A stretch of 64,000 nt of DNA from Vineibacter terrae (GTDB lineage Bacteria; Pseudomonadota; Alphaproteobacteria; Reyranellales; Reyranellaceae). The position numbers and the translations under genes are program-made. The notes below the pieces were generated by a model. The model was given only the letters and a program-made list of their open reading frames with translations, made no database searches and had not been told where the DNA came from. Shown here one piece after another: positions 47,263 through 56,068 of the stretch; within the stretch, counting starts at the first letter, position 1, and every line of letters starts with the position of its first letter. The stretch spans positions 1-64,000 of the forward strand of contig NZ_VDUZ01000024.1 of the NCBI RefSeq assembly GCF_008039615.1, written 5' to 3'.

Positions 47263-48764
47263 GCGGCGGCACCTCGCGCGCTGGGCGCCGCGGTCAGCTC
47301 GCGTGCCACGACCGCGTCGTCGAAGGGATGCGTCACGCCTGAGATGGTCTGGCCCTGCTCGTGCCCCTTGCCGGCAATGACCACAAGATCATCGGGCCCA
47401 CGCACGGCGTCGAGACCGGCACGAATCGCGGCGCGGCGGCCGTCCTTGACCTCGACCACGCTCGCCGTCCCACCGGTCACGCCGGCCATGATCGCGGCCC
47501 GGATCGCAGCCGGATCCTCGCTGCGCGGGTTGTCGTCGGTGACGATCGCGACGTCGGCCAGTCGCGCGGCGATATCGCCCATGATCGGCCGCTTGCCCGG
47601 GTCACGGTCGCCGCCGCAGCCGAACACGACGATCAGCCGTCCATGGGTGTGCGGCCGCAGCGCCCGCAGAACCTGCTCCAGCGCATCCGGCTTGTGGGCG
47701 TAGTCGACCAGCACCGGCGCGCCGGCACGATGTGTCGCCACGCGCTCGAGCCGGCCGGGCGCGCCCTTCAGCTTCGCCATGGTCACCAGCGCCGAGTCGA
47801 CCGGCACGCCGACGGCGACGGTCAACCCCAGCGCGGCCAGCGCGTTGCCCGCCATGAAGGCGCCGATCAAAGGGAGATCGACCTCATAGCGGCGGCCGAA
47901 CAGCGTCAGCACCAGATGCTGCCCGTCACCATGTGGCCGGGCGGCGTCGAGCCGCAGCTCATCGCCCGCCAGCCCGTAGCACCACAGCCGCAGCTGACGC
48001 TGCCGGCTGAGCTCGATGAGCGGCTGCGCATGCGGGCTGTCGGCGTTGATCACGGCCGTGGCGCCGGCCGACATCAGGTCGCTGAACAGACGCCGCTTGG
48101 CCGCAAGATAGGCATCCATCGACGGGTGATAGTCGAGATGGTCGCGCGACAGGTTGGTGAAGGCGGCGGCGGCGAAGCGGACGCCGTCGAGGCGGTGCTG
48201 GTCCAGCCCATGGCTGGAAGCCTCCATTGCCACATAGTGCACGCCGCCGTGCGCCAGGGTGGCGAGGTCGCGATGCAGGAGCACCGGATCCGGCGTGGTC
48301 AGGCCCGGTGGGGTGGTCAGCACGGGCGAGACGATGCCCAGCGTTCCCAGGCTGGCGGCGGGGAAGCCGGCGCCGGCGAACATCTGGCGCGCGAACTCGG
48401 CGACGGAGGTCTTGCCGCTGGTGCCGGTGACAGCCACGATCACGCGCGGCTGCTGGCCGGCGAAGGCCGCCGCCAGGCGCGCCAGGCGCCGACGCGGCTC
48501 GGAATCGCGGACCACGACCACCGTTTCCGGCAGTGCCGGCAGGTCGGCCGCCTCGCCGGCCAGCACCGCGACGGCACCGGCGGCGACGGCCTGGCGCGCG
48601 AACGCAGCGCCGTCGGCCTTGCTGCCCGGCAGCGCCACGAACAGCCAGCCGGCGCGCGCGGCGCGGGAATCGGCGGTGATGCCGACGATCTCGGGATCGC
48701 GCGGCATCGGCGGCATGGCACCGGTATCGGCATCGGACTGGCGTAGCAGCTCGCTCAGGCGCAT
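47259..48764 (-). CDS. murE: UDP-MurNAc-L-Ala-D-Glu:meso-DAP ligase
   Basis: This 501-residue Mur ligase has ADSRAARAGWLFVALPG, ATP loop VAVTGTSGKTSVAEFARQM, MEASSHGLDQHRLDGV and NLSRDHLDYHPSMDAY. Around residue 410 it has DDNPRSEDP; the DNPR motif is the known mark of meso-diaminopimelate specificity, so the peptidoglycan is of the DAP type. One base separates its ATG from the ftsI stop. Confidence 0.95.
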   Translation of the reverse strand: MRLSELLRQSDADTGAMPPMPRDPEIVGITADSRAARAGWLFVALPGSKADGAAFARQAVAAGAVAVLAGEAADLPALPETVVVVRDSEPRRRLARLAAAFAGQQPRVIVAVTGTSGKTSVAEFARQMFAGAGFPAASLGTLGIVSPVLTTPPGLTTPDPVLLHRDLATLAHGGVHYVAMEASSHGLDQHRLDGVRFAAAAFTNLSRDHLDYHPSMDAYLAAKRRLFSDLMSAGATAVINADSPHAQPLIELSRQRQLRLWCYGLAGDELRLDAARPHGDGQHLVLTLFGRRYEVDLPLIGAFMAGNALAALGLTVAVGVPVDSALVTMAKLKGAPGRLERVATHRAGAPVLVDYAHKPDALEQVLRALRPHTHGRLIVVFGCGGDRDPGKRPIMGDIAARLADVAIVTDDNPRSEDPAAIRAAIMAGVTGGTASVVEVKDGRRAAIRAGLDAVRGPDDLVVIAGKGHEQGQTISGVTHPFDDAVVARELTAAPSARGAAA

Positions 48765-48765
48765 G

Positions 48766-50637
48766 TCAGCGGCCTCCCCTGCCGGTCGGCCTGGCGGGCG
48801 GGGCTGCCGGCGGCGGCGCGGCTGCTTCCGCCGGCGGCCCCGTCGTGGCCTCGACGAGCTGCGTCAGGGTGGGCGCGGCGGCTGCCGGCGCGCTGACAGG
48901 AGGCGCGCCGATGGGGGGCGCCGTCGCCGGCGAGCCGGCCAGCAGCTTCGCCGCCGCCGCCGGATCCACCGGCGGGATGCCGTAGAGGGTGGCGATGAAC
49001 TCGATGATGGCCCGGGTCGAAGGCGCCGCGACCGCGCCGCCGGTGGCATAGCCGCCGGTCTCCTTCGTGCCCTTGGGCTCGTCGATCGAGACCATGACTA
49101 CGTATTTCGGGTCGCGCATCGGGAACGCGGCCACGAAGGAGCTGATCAGCGCCTTCTCGCGGTAGCCGTGCCGGCCGGGCTTCTCGGCCGAGCCGGTCTT
49201 GCCGCCGACGTCGAAGCCGGGCACGTCGGAGTTCCTGCCCGATCCTTCCACGACGTTCAGCCGGAACAGGTCGCGCATCTGGCGCGAGGTCTTCTCGCTG
49301 ATGACGCGCGTGCCGGTCCCAGCATGGCCGGCGGCAGTGCGCTTCAACAGCGTCGGCCGGTAGTAGATGCCGCCGTTGATCATCGCCGACGTGGCGGTCA
49401 CGACATGCAGCGGCGTCACCGAGATGCCATGACCGTAAGCGATGGTCAGCATGTTGATCTTGCGCCATTGCCGGGGATAGAGCGGCTGCCCCACTTCCGG
49501 CAGCTCGATCGGCACGGGGCGCAGCATGCCGATCTTGTCCATGAAGGCACGCTGGCCCTCGACGCCGATCTCCGACGCCATCTTGGCCGAGCCGATGTTG
49601 GACGAATACTTGAAGATCTCGGCGATCGTCAGCGCGCGGTTCTGCGCGTGGTAGTCGGTGATGGTGAAGCGGTCGATCTTGATCGGCGAGCTGGCGTCGA
49701 ACACCGACGTCGTCGTGAAGCGGCCGCTGTCGAGCACCATCGCGGTGTTGAAGATCTTGAACGTCGAGCCCTGCTCATAGACGCCCAGCGTCGAGCGGTT
49801 GAACAGCGCTTCGTTGCTGATGGTCTGGTGGCGGTTGGGATCGTAAGCCGGCAGCGACGCCAGGGCGAGGATCTCGCCCGTGGTCACGTCCATGACCGCC
49901 GCCGTGGCGCCGATCGCCGAGAAGCGCTGGGCGGCGCGCGCGATCTCCTGCTCCAGGAAGCGCTGCAGGCGAATGTCGATCGCCAGCCGCAGCGGCTCGC
50001 CCTGGCGCAGCGTCTCGTCGAAGCGCTTCTCGATGCCGGCCAGGCCGATATTGTCGATGCCGGTGTAGCCCAGGATGTGTGGCCCGATCGCGCCCTGCGG
50101 GTAGATGCGCCGCTCTTCGGCCTGGAACTCGAAGCCGGGCAGACCCAGCCGCATCACGGCGGCATGCTCGCGCGGGCTGAGCCCGCGCTTGATCCACACG
50201 AAGCTGCGCCCCGACAGCAGCCGCTCGCGGATGTCCTCGGCTTTGACGTCGGGCAGCACCTTGGACAGCTTCTGCACCGCCTCTTCGACATCCATCACCA
50301 GGCGCGGCGTCGCGAACAGCGACACCACCGGCAGCGACGTGGCCAGAACGACGCCGTTGCGGTCCAGGATGTCGGCCCGATCGGCCTGCACCTGCGCCGG
50401 ATGCGCCGCCCGCGCCACGCCCGGCTCGTTGCCGTCGCGCAGCAGCGAGACATACGACATGCGCAGGCCCACGGCGACGAACAGCACCGCGAACAACGCC
50501 GCGCCTACCGACAGGCGCGCGCGCGCCACTTCCAGGGCATCGCGGCCCGGCAGGTTCTGCGGCGCCAGCCGCTGGCGCACATCGCGCGCTGGGGTGGTTT
50601 CCTCAGGGTCGCGGCGGCGGAACAGGCCGCCGATCAC
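48766..50637 (-). CDS. ftsI: Septal transpeptidase FtsI (PBP3)
   Basis: This 623-residue class B penicillin-binding protein cross-links septal peptidoglycan in the periplasm. A cytoplasmic N terminus and one membrane span (about residues 40-60) precede the dimerisation domain (QADRADILDRNGVVLATSL). The transpeptidase motifs are GSTFKIF (catalytic Ser near residue 290), KYSSNIG near 344 and GKTGSAEK near 480. About 55 extra Ala/Pro-rich residues follow the usual end. The GTG start overlaps the ftsL stop. Confidence 0.95.
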   Translation of the reverse strand: MIGGLFRRRDPEETTPARDVRQRLAPQNLPGRDALEVARARLSVGAALFAVLFVAVGLRMSYVSLLRDGNEPGVARAAHPAQVQADRADILDRNGVVLATSLPVVSLFATPRLVMDVEEAVQKLSKVLPDVKAEDIRERLLSGRSFVWIKRGLSPREHAAVMRLGLPGFEFQAEERRIYPQGAIGPHILGYTGIDNIGLAGIEKRFDETLRQGEPLRLAIDIRLQRFLEQEIARAAQRFSAIGATAAVMDVTTGEILALASLPAYDPNRHQTISNEALFNRSTLGVYEQGSTFKIFNTAMVLDSGRFTTTSVFDASSPIKIDRFTITDYHAQNRALTIAEIFKYSSNIGSAKMASEIGVEGQRAFMDKIGMLRPVPIELPEVGQPLYPRQWRKINMLTIAYGHGISVTPLHVVTATSAMINGGIYYRPTLLKRTAAGHAGTGTRVISEKTSRQMRDLFRLNVVEGSGRNSDVPGFDVGGKTGSAEKPGRHGYREKALISSFVAAFPMRDPKYVVMVSIDEPKGTKETGGYATGGAVAAPSTRAIIEFIATLYGIPPVDPAAAAKLLAGSPATAPPIGAPPVSAPAAAAPTLTQLVEATTGPPAEAAAPPPAAPPARPTGRGGR

Positions 50638-51233
50638 CGCGGGCCTCCCTTCGCGCCGCGGTCGACCCGCGGCGGCGATGGCGGCTTCGGCGGCGGCGCG
50701 CCCGGCGCACCATCGGCGTCCTCCGTCGGCGCGGTGGTGACCTCCTCGTCGAGGACGGGGGCGCGCGCCTGGGCGATGGCCGGGGCAGCGCCGGCCGCGC
50801 GATTTGGCCCGGAGGCCGGCGCGCGGGCGCCAGCCTCCGGTTTGGCAGCGGTGCGGAGCGTCGCCGACGCTGAGGGGGCGTCGGTAGACGAGGGGGCGCC
50901 GGTTCCCGGCCCTCTTGCTGGCGTCGTCTTGTTGTCGCTGACGAACGCTCCGTCGGTCCGCCGCAGGGGGACCTGATCAATCCGGCCGATCTGCCGCAGC
51001 GCGATCGGCTGGAGGTGAATGAACTTGTCGTTGAGCCTTTCGATGCGCTGCAGCTCGCCGAGATGGGCGTACTCGACCTTCAGCACATGCGTGGCGCGCT
51101 GGTTCTCGACGATCTGGCGGTTGAGGCCCTCGATCTTCTCTTCCAGCGTCTGCACCTGGTACTTGACCATGAACAGGCCGATGCCGGTGCAGATCGCCGC
51201 CACCACCCAGAACAGGATGCCGCGGTTGATCAT
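50634..51233 (-). CDS. ftsL: Cell division protein FtsL with an extended tail
   Basis: This 199-residue protein has a membrane span (about residues 5-22) and a leucine-zipper-like periplasmic helix ([20 protein letters not shown], then [19 protein letters not shown]). These are typical of FtsL, which forms the FtsQLB complex. Residues 100-199 are low-complexity Ala/Pro/Thr and have no counterpart in ordinary FtsL of about 100-120 residues. Identity rests on position between rsmH and ftsI as well as topology. The ATG overlaps the rsmH stop. Confidence 0.88.
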   Translation of the reverse strand: MINRGILFWVVAAICTGIGLFMVKYQVQTLEEKIEGLNRQIVENQRATHVLKVEYAHLGELQRIERLNDKFIHLQPIALRQIGRIDQVPLRRTDGAFVSDNKTTPARGPGTGAPSSTDAPSASATLRTAAKPEAGARAPASGPNRAAGAAPAIAQARAPVLDEEVTTAPTEDADGAPGAPPPKPPSPPRVDRGAKGGPR

Positions 51234-52237
51234 GCGGCACCTCCCGCCGCGGCGACGGCCAGCTTCTCGCCCACCCGCAGCCGCGCCGAGCGGGCGCGCG
51301 GGTTGGCAGCGCATTCGGCGTCGCCTGGCGTGACCGGCCGACGCGTCACGACACGCCAGGTCGCACCCGGCATGTCATCGTCGCGGCGCGCAGCAGGAGC
51401 ATGGCGCGATGGCCGCGGCCCCTCGCCTGCCCGCGCACGCAGGAAATCCTTGACCGTGCGGTCCTCGAGCGAATGGAACGACACCACCGCCAGCCGTCCG
51501 CCCGGCGCCAGCAGGGTGTCGGCTGCCGCCAGGCCGCGGCGCAGCTCACCCAGCTCGTCGTTGACGTGGATGCGCAGCGCCTGGAACGTGCGAGTCGCCG
51601 GATCGATCTTGTCGCGCGCCGCTGCCGGACCGAGCGCCCGGCGCACGATGTCGGCCAGCTCGCCGGTGCGCTCGATGCGCTTGCCGGCGCGGGCGCGCAC
51701 AATGGCACGCGCGATGCGGCGCGATTGCCGCTCCTCGCCGTAATCGTACAGGATGTCGGCCAGCTCGCCTTCGTCGGCTGAATTGACCACGTCGGCAGCG
51801 CTGGCGCCGTCGGCCGACATGCGCATGTCGAGCGGGCCATCGTGACGGAAGGAGAAGCCGCGCTCGGCCGTGTCGATCTGCATCGACGACACGCCGAGGT
51901 CGAGCGCCACGCCGTCGACCGCGGCGACACCCTGCGCCTCGAGCAGACCGACCATGTCGCCGAAGCGACCCTCTATCACTGTCAGCCGTCCGGCCAACCC
52001 GGCCTGCAGGGCCTGCGCCGCCCGCACCGCCCGCGGATCGCGGTCGATGCCGACAACGCGGCAGTCGGCAGCGTCAAGCAGCGCCCGGCTGTAGCCGCCG
52101 GCGCCGAACGTGCCGTCGACATAGGTGCCGCCCGGCTGCGGATCGATCAGGCGCACGACCTCCTCGCATAGCACGGGCACATGCGGCATGCCCGCGTGCG
52201 GGTTGGGCGCGGCCGCGGGCGCGCGAACGGCGGTCAT
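51230..52237 (-). CDS. rsmH: 16S rRNA (cytosine1402-N4)-methyltransferase
   Basis: This 335-residue SAM enzyme (formerly MraW) methylates C1402 in the ribosomal P site. It has [13 protein letters not shown], the SAM motif [50 protein letters not shown] and [17 protein letters not shown] short extra N terminus (about 15 residues) precedes the conserved start; the ATG overlapping the mraZ stop is chosen by operon logic. Confidence 0.95.
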   Translation of the reverse strand: MTAVRAPAAAPNPHAGMPHVPVLCEEVVRLIDPQPGGTYVDGTFGAGGYSRALLDAADCRVVGIDRDPRAVRAAQALQAGLAGRLTVIEGRFGDMVGLLEAQGVAAVDGVALDLGVSSMQIDTAERGFSFRHDGPLDMRMSADGASAADVVNSADEGELADILYDYGEERQSRRIARAIVRARAGKRIERTGELADIVRRALGPAAARDKIDPATRTFQALRIHVNDELGELRRGLAAADTLLAPGGRLAVVSFHSLEDRTVKDFLRARAGEGPRPSRHAPAARRDDDMPGATWRVVTRRPVTPGDAECAANPRARSARLRVGEKLAVAAAGGAA

Positions 52238-52707
52238 GCGGAGCCTCCCCGATGCGCCATCACGCGGCTGCGGAACGCATTGCGTTCGGCCTGCGACTGG
52301 CGCGCCCAGGCTTGGTCGCTCCAGATTTGGAAGAAACCATGGCGACCAACGAAGGCCACCTGCTCGCATTCGCCCAGCACGCTCTTCAGCGGCGGCGGCA
52401 GCGACAGCCGGCCTTCGCCGTCGTAGGCGACCTCGACCGCAATGCTGGACAGGTACGCCGCGGGATTGTCGCCGTCCGCGAACAGCTCGGCCTCGAACGT
52501 ACCGGCCTTGGCCTGCGTGTCGGCTTGCAGCTTGTCCATCAAGGCGTTGAAAGCCTTGGCGCCGCGGGCGTCGATGGCGTCATGCGAAATGGACGGAAAG
52601 GCAATGAAACCGTCGAACCCCTCTTCGGACAGATGGGCACGCCAGGGGGCCGGCACGGAAATCCGCCCCTTCTTGTCCATCTTCATCATGAAAGTGGACA
52701 GGAACAT
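52234..52707 (-). CDS. mraZ: Transcriptional regulator MraZ
   Basis: This 157-residue protein has two SpoVT/AbrB-like halves: [18 protein letters not shown] and [20 protein letters not shown]. It then has [15 protein letters not shown]. MraZ binds TGGG-type direct repeats in its own promoter and controls the dcw operon. ATG 52707 has GGGGGA 7 nt upstream and is preferred over the GTG one codon earlier. Three suitable repeats lie about 90-120 bp upstream. Confidence 0.95.
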   Translation of the reverse strand: MFLSTFMMKMDKKGRISVPAPWRAHLSEEGFDGFIAFPSISHDAIDARGAKAFNALMDKLQADTQAKAGTFEAELFADGDNPAAYLSSIAVEVAYDGEGRLSLPPPLKSVLGECEQVAFVGRHGFFQIWSDQAWARQSQAERNAFRSRVMAHRGGSA

Positions 52708-52797
52708 CACCGTTCCCCCACGACCGGCTATTCGCCCCTCCGCCCCACGCGGACCGGTGGCACCCCCGCCGCTATTGCCGCGGCCTACGGGTCTGAA

Positions 52798-52828
52798 TGG
52801 GATATCATGGGAAATGACGGGACGTCAA
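52798..52828 (-). promoter_or_regulatory. MraZ-box array overlapping the probable mra promoter
   Basis: Three units spaced exactly 10 bp apart on the plus strand (TGGGATATCA, TGGGAAATGA, CGGGACGTCA) match the TGGGN-N5 direct repeat recognised by MraZ. On the minus strand TTGACG (52828-52823) could be the -35 element of the operon promoter and overlaps the third unit, with a weak -10 near GATATC. The boxes are oriented opposite to the gene. MraZ bound here would block RNA polymerase. Confidence 0.65.
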
Positions 52829-52986
52829 ACGAATCGGGGTGAAAACAGAAGGTTATCCGTGGGTTAGCTGTTCCGGGTCTGTTTCGAGGACCCAATGGCT
52901 GGATGGTTCCGCGAGAGGGCGCCCCATATGCAGCATGAGTATTGTCCTCATGCGTAAGCCGGATTCTGGAGCTTGCGGCCATCACA

Positions 52987-53014
52987 CGTTTTCCACAACC
53001 AATTGTGGAAAACG
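52987..53014. promoter_or_regulatory. Inverted pair of DnaA-box-like sequences
   Basis: CGTTTTCCACAA and TTGTGGAAAACG form a perfect 12-bp inverted repeat with a 4-nt CCAA spacer. TTTTCCACA fits the DnaA-box consensus TTWTNCACA on both strands, and a looser TTATCCGTG lies at 52853. It sits between the dcw promoter and a small divergent gene. It may alternatively be a transcriptional hairpin; no T-run follows. Confidence 0.5.
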
Positions 53015-53188
53015 CCTCGACGCTGCTGCAGGCCGTCGGCCCTGCAACTTCCAGGAGATTCACATCAAGATCATCAATCAACGATCAATAACAATAGGTT
53101 CATGGAATCTTCACTTGAGTCCGGGGACCCGCGCTTGCAGCATGGGCTGGGGGACGGAATTCCAGTGCTTCGGCGTGAAGGACGGCCC

Positions 53189-53557
53189 ATGCGCTACATC
53201 GACAACCAATTCGAGTGGCCGATCTTGTGGCGGATCGGCAGTGGGCCGCGCGCCGTGCGTTCGCTGGACGAAGCGCTTGAGGCGATCGACTTCCGCCTGG
53301 AGGAGATCGAGGGGCGGCTGGTCTATAGCGACGAGATCAGCGCGCTGCTGCGGCTGCGCGGCGTGGTCGAGGCCGCAAGCGCGGCACTCGACACGGCATC
53401 GATCACCGCGTCGGCCAACGCATTGCGGTCGTTCGCCGCGAGCTACCGGCCGATGGTGGCCGTGCCCGAGGGCGTGAGCCTGGATGTCCTCTTCTCGTAC
53501 AAGGACCCCCTCTCGCCCTATCGCCGCCGGTGGGATTCCGGCAGCGCCGATGCCTGA
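53189..53557 (+). CDS. Hypothetical 122-residue protein
   Basis: There is no recognised family. The protein begins MRYIDNQFEWPILWRIGSGP, has an acidic helical stretch (SLDEALEAIDFRLEEIEGRL) and an Ala-rich helix, and ends in a charged RRRWDSGSADA. AAGGA lies upstream of the chosen start; an alternative in-frame ATG at 53102 would add 29 residues. It is divergent from the dcw cluster, across a control region of about 480 bp. Codon use looks typical of the genome, so it is probably real. Confidence 0.6.
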   Translation: MRYIDNQFEWPILWRIGSGPRAVRSLDEALEAIDFRLEEIEGRLVYSDEISALLRLRGVVEAASAALDTASITASANALRSFAASYRPMVAVPEGVSLDVLFSYKDPLSPYRRRWDSGSADA

Positions 53558-53773
53558 AGCGCCGGCAACCTGCCGACGACGCCAGGTCTGGTTCCGAAGG
53601 CGATGTCCGTCCCGGTCCGGCGCGGCCGGTCGCGTCTCGATATCGCGGGTCATGCCTTCGGCGACGAGCATGGCGGCCTCCGGGCAATCCCCCCTCGCCA
53701 GGTCAACGCAGCGCGGGCGACAACGCTCCATCGCATCGCAGCCCGATCGCATACGGCGGTTGCGGCGAAGCGT

Positions 53774-54427
53774 TCAGACGTATGTCGGCACCGGCCGGTT
53801 CTCGCGGCGCAGGAAGCCGATCATGGCATCGATCACCCGCCGTACCGCCTGGCGCTGCGCGATCCGCAGACGCCAGGCAGCCAAGTGCGGCCATGACGCC
53901 GAGCTCATCGGCACCGCCATGCGGGCGGCGAAGAACTGGGCCATGAAGAAGGCAATGTCAGCGTAGGAATAGTCGCCGGCCAGGTGATCGCGGGCGGCCA
54001 ACAGGCGGTCCATGTCGCCGTAGTAGCTTTCGATGGCAGCCCGCGCCGGGCCGGCTTCCGGATGCGTGCCCGCACCCGGCAGACCCATCAGCCTGATGAC
54101 ATGCGGGAAGAAGACCTCGTCGGATTTCAGCTCCAGCAGCCGGGCACGCGCCCGCTCGGCCGGCGGTGCCGGCCACAATGGCGGCGATGGCCAGCGGTCC
54201 TCGAGATACTCGAAGATCTGTGTCGAATCGAAGATCTCCAGCTCGCCGTCGACCAGCACCGGGACCTGTCGCTTGGGGTTGATGCGCAGCACGTCCGGAT
54301 GCTTGGGTTCGTAAAGGGTGCGCATGTCGAACGGCACCATCTGCAGGTCGAAGGCGATGCCCTTCTCATGGGCGGCGATCTCGACCTTCGCCCCGAACAT
54401 GCTGAGCGGCCCGGAATAAAGTCTCAT
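53774..54427 (-). CDS. Glutathione S-transferase family protein
   Basis: This 217-residue protein has a thioredoxin-like N-terminal domain (MRLYSGPLSMFGAKVEIAAH, then NPKRQVPVLVDGELEIFDST with the cis-Pro and Glu/Ser-type glutathione contacts) and an all-helical C-terminal domain (GDYSYADIAFFMAQFF). Cytoplasmic GSTs conjugate or reduce electrophiles with glutathione; substrate unknown. AAGGAT precedes the ATG. It is divergent from a WYL regulator about 110 bp away, which probably controls it. Confidence 0.87.
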   Translation of the reverse strand: MRLYSGPLSMFGAKVEIAAHEKGIAFDLQMVPFDMRTLYEPKHPDVLRINPKRQVPVLVDGELEIFDSTQIFEYLEDRWPSPPLWPAPPAERARARLLELKSDEVFFPHVIRLMGLPGAGTHPEAGPARAAIESYYGDMDRLLAARDHLAGDYSYADIAFFMAQFFAARMAVPMSSASWPHLAAWRLRIAQRQAVRRVIDAMIGFLRRENRPVPTYV

Positions 54428-54536
54428 GGTTCGATCCTTTCGCTCGACCCGAAGCCGTCGCTTCCTTCGTCGGTGTGCCGATCTTGCGGATGGAAACCTG
54501 CCATCGGATGTCAGGATTTGCTGATAAGCTTCAAAA

Positions 54537-55538
54537 ATGCGCGCCAGCCGCCTGCTGTCGATCCTGATGCTGCTGCAGACCCGCGGCCGCATGAGCGCCG
54601 AGGCGCTGGCGGCCGAGGTCGAGGTCTCGGTGCGCACCATCTATCGCGACATCGATCAGCTGAGCGCCGCGGGCGTGCCGGTCTATGCCGAGCGCGGCTG
54701 CATGGGCGGTTTCGCGCTCCTGGATGGCTGGCGCACGCGCCTGACCGGCCTGACGGCGCCCGAAGCCCAGGCCCTCTTCCTGTCGGGCCTGCCGGGACCG
54801 GCGTCCGAGCTGGGGCTCGGCGAGGCCATGCAGGCGGCGCAGCTGAAGCTGCTGGCGGCGCTGCCAGCAGACTGGCAGACCGAAGCACGCCGCGTGAGCG
54901 CGCGTTTCCACCTCGATCCGGCCGGCTGGTTCAGCACCGCGCAGCCGACCGACCACCTGCCCGCGATCGCCGAAGCGGTATGGACGGAGCGGCGCATCAA
55001 TGTGCGCTATGAAAGCTGGAAGGCCGTGGTGAGCCGCGAGCTGGAACCGCTTGGCCTCGTGCTCAAGGCCGGCGTCTGGTATCTGGTGGCGCAACGCGAC
55101 GGCAAGCTGCGCACCTATCGGTTATCGAGCATCCAGGTGCTCACGGTCACGGCGACGCCCTTCCACCGGCCGGCGGATTTCGACCTGGCGCGCTTCTGGG
55201 CGGACTCCACGCAGCGCTTCGAGACCGGCCTCTACCGCGACGCGGCATGGCTGCGTGTCTCGCCACAGGGTCTGAAGCTGCTCGCCGGCCTCAGCCCTGC
55301 GGTCGCCGCTGCCGTCGCCGGCGCTGCGCCCGAAGCGGAAGCGGACGGCTGGACCCGGCTCAGCATCCCGATCGAGTCGATCGACCATGCCGCCCACGAG
55401 CTGCTGAAGCTGCGCGCCGAAGCCGAGGTGCTGGCGCCGCCCGCTTTGCGCGCGCGGCTCGCCGAGACGGCGCAGCGGTTGGCCACTCTCTACCGGAAAG
55501 CACCGCAGGCACGCCGGAAAGCGGCCGAGCGCGATTAG
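54537..55538 (+). CDS. YafY-type HTH-WYL transcriptional regulator
   Basis: This 333-residue regulator has an N-terminal winged helix (SRLLSILMLLQTRGRMSAEA, then VSVRTIYRDIDQLSAAGVPV) and a central WYL domain (RINVRYESWKAVVSRELEPL, GVWYLVAQRDGKLRTYRLSS). A C-terminal WCX-like extension follows. WYL proteins sense nucleotides, single-stranded nucleic acid or other ligands. YafY-like members often regulate the divergent neighbour, here the GST gene. rnpB lies just downstream on the opposite strand. Confidence 0.87.
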   Translation: MRASRLLSILMLLQTRGRMSAEALAAEVEVSVRTIYRDIDQLSAAGVPVYAERGCMGGFALLDGWRTRLTGLTAPEAQALFLSGLPGPASELGLGEAMQAAQLKLLAALPADWQTEARRVSARFHLDPAGWFSTAQPTDHLPAIAEAVWTERRINVRYESWKAVVSRELEPLGLVLKAGVWYLVAQRDGKLRTYRLSSIQVLTVTATPFHRPADFDLARFWADSTQRFETGLYRDAAWLRVSPQGLKLLAGLSPAVAAAVAGAAPEAEADGWTRLSIPIESIDHAAHELLKLRAEAEVLAPPALRARLAETAQRLATLYRKAPQARRKAAERD

Positions 55539-55594
55539 CGTGCCAATGTGGCGCCAAGCCCTGGGTTGCCGCCGCTTGCCGCAACGTGATGAAC

Positions 55595-55988
55595 GCGTCA
55601 GATGGCCTGTAAGCCGGGTTCTGTACCCGCGGATGCGGGTGGCGGCCATTCCTCTGGGACGCCCGTCACCGGGCGCCTCGCGCGACCGACCCGGACAGCG
55701 ACGCGGAAACGCGCCCGGGCCGGTTGCCCGGCCCTTGCCATCCCTATTTGGTCTTGCTCCCGGTGGGGTTTGCCGTGCCGGTCCCGTTACCGGTCCCGCG
55801 GTGCGCTCTTGCCGCACCCTTTCACCCTTGCCACGGGCCGAGGCCCGTTCGGCGGTCTGCTTTCTGTGGCACTTTCCCTGGGGTCGCCCCCGCCGGCCGT
55901 TAGCCGGCACCGTGTTTCCGTGGAGCCCGGACTTTCCTCGACGCCGCGGCTTGCACCGCAACGCCGCGGCCGCCCGGCCATCTGACGC
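55595..55988 (-). ncRNA. rnpB: RNase P RNA (A type)
   Basis: The minus strand carries the universal RNase P core: GAGGAAAGTCCGGGCTCCA near the 5' end, GGGTGAAAGGGTGCGGCAAG with AGAGCGCACC, CCAAATAGGGATGGC, and ACAGAACCCGGCTTACAGGC near the 3' end. The ends are set by the P1 helix, a perfect 12-bp pairing of CGTCAGATGGCC with GGCCATCTGACG. The RNA is the catalytic subunit for tRNA 5' processing. Confidence 0.95.
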
Positions 55989-55994
55989 CGGGCT

Positions 55995-56023
55995 CTGCTA
56001 CGCCCAATGCGCGGCCGGTTCAA
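55995..56023 (-). promoter_or_regulatory. Promoter of rnpB
   Basis: TTGAAC (-35) and TAGCAG (-10) with a 17-bp spacer predict a transcription start near 55988, exactly where the P1 helix begins. The -10 is weak, so the call rests on the agreement of position. Confidence 0.5.
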
Positions 56024-56068
56024 GGGGCTCGCAGATGCGCGCGGTCCGGCCCAACGCGCCCGGTTCCT

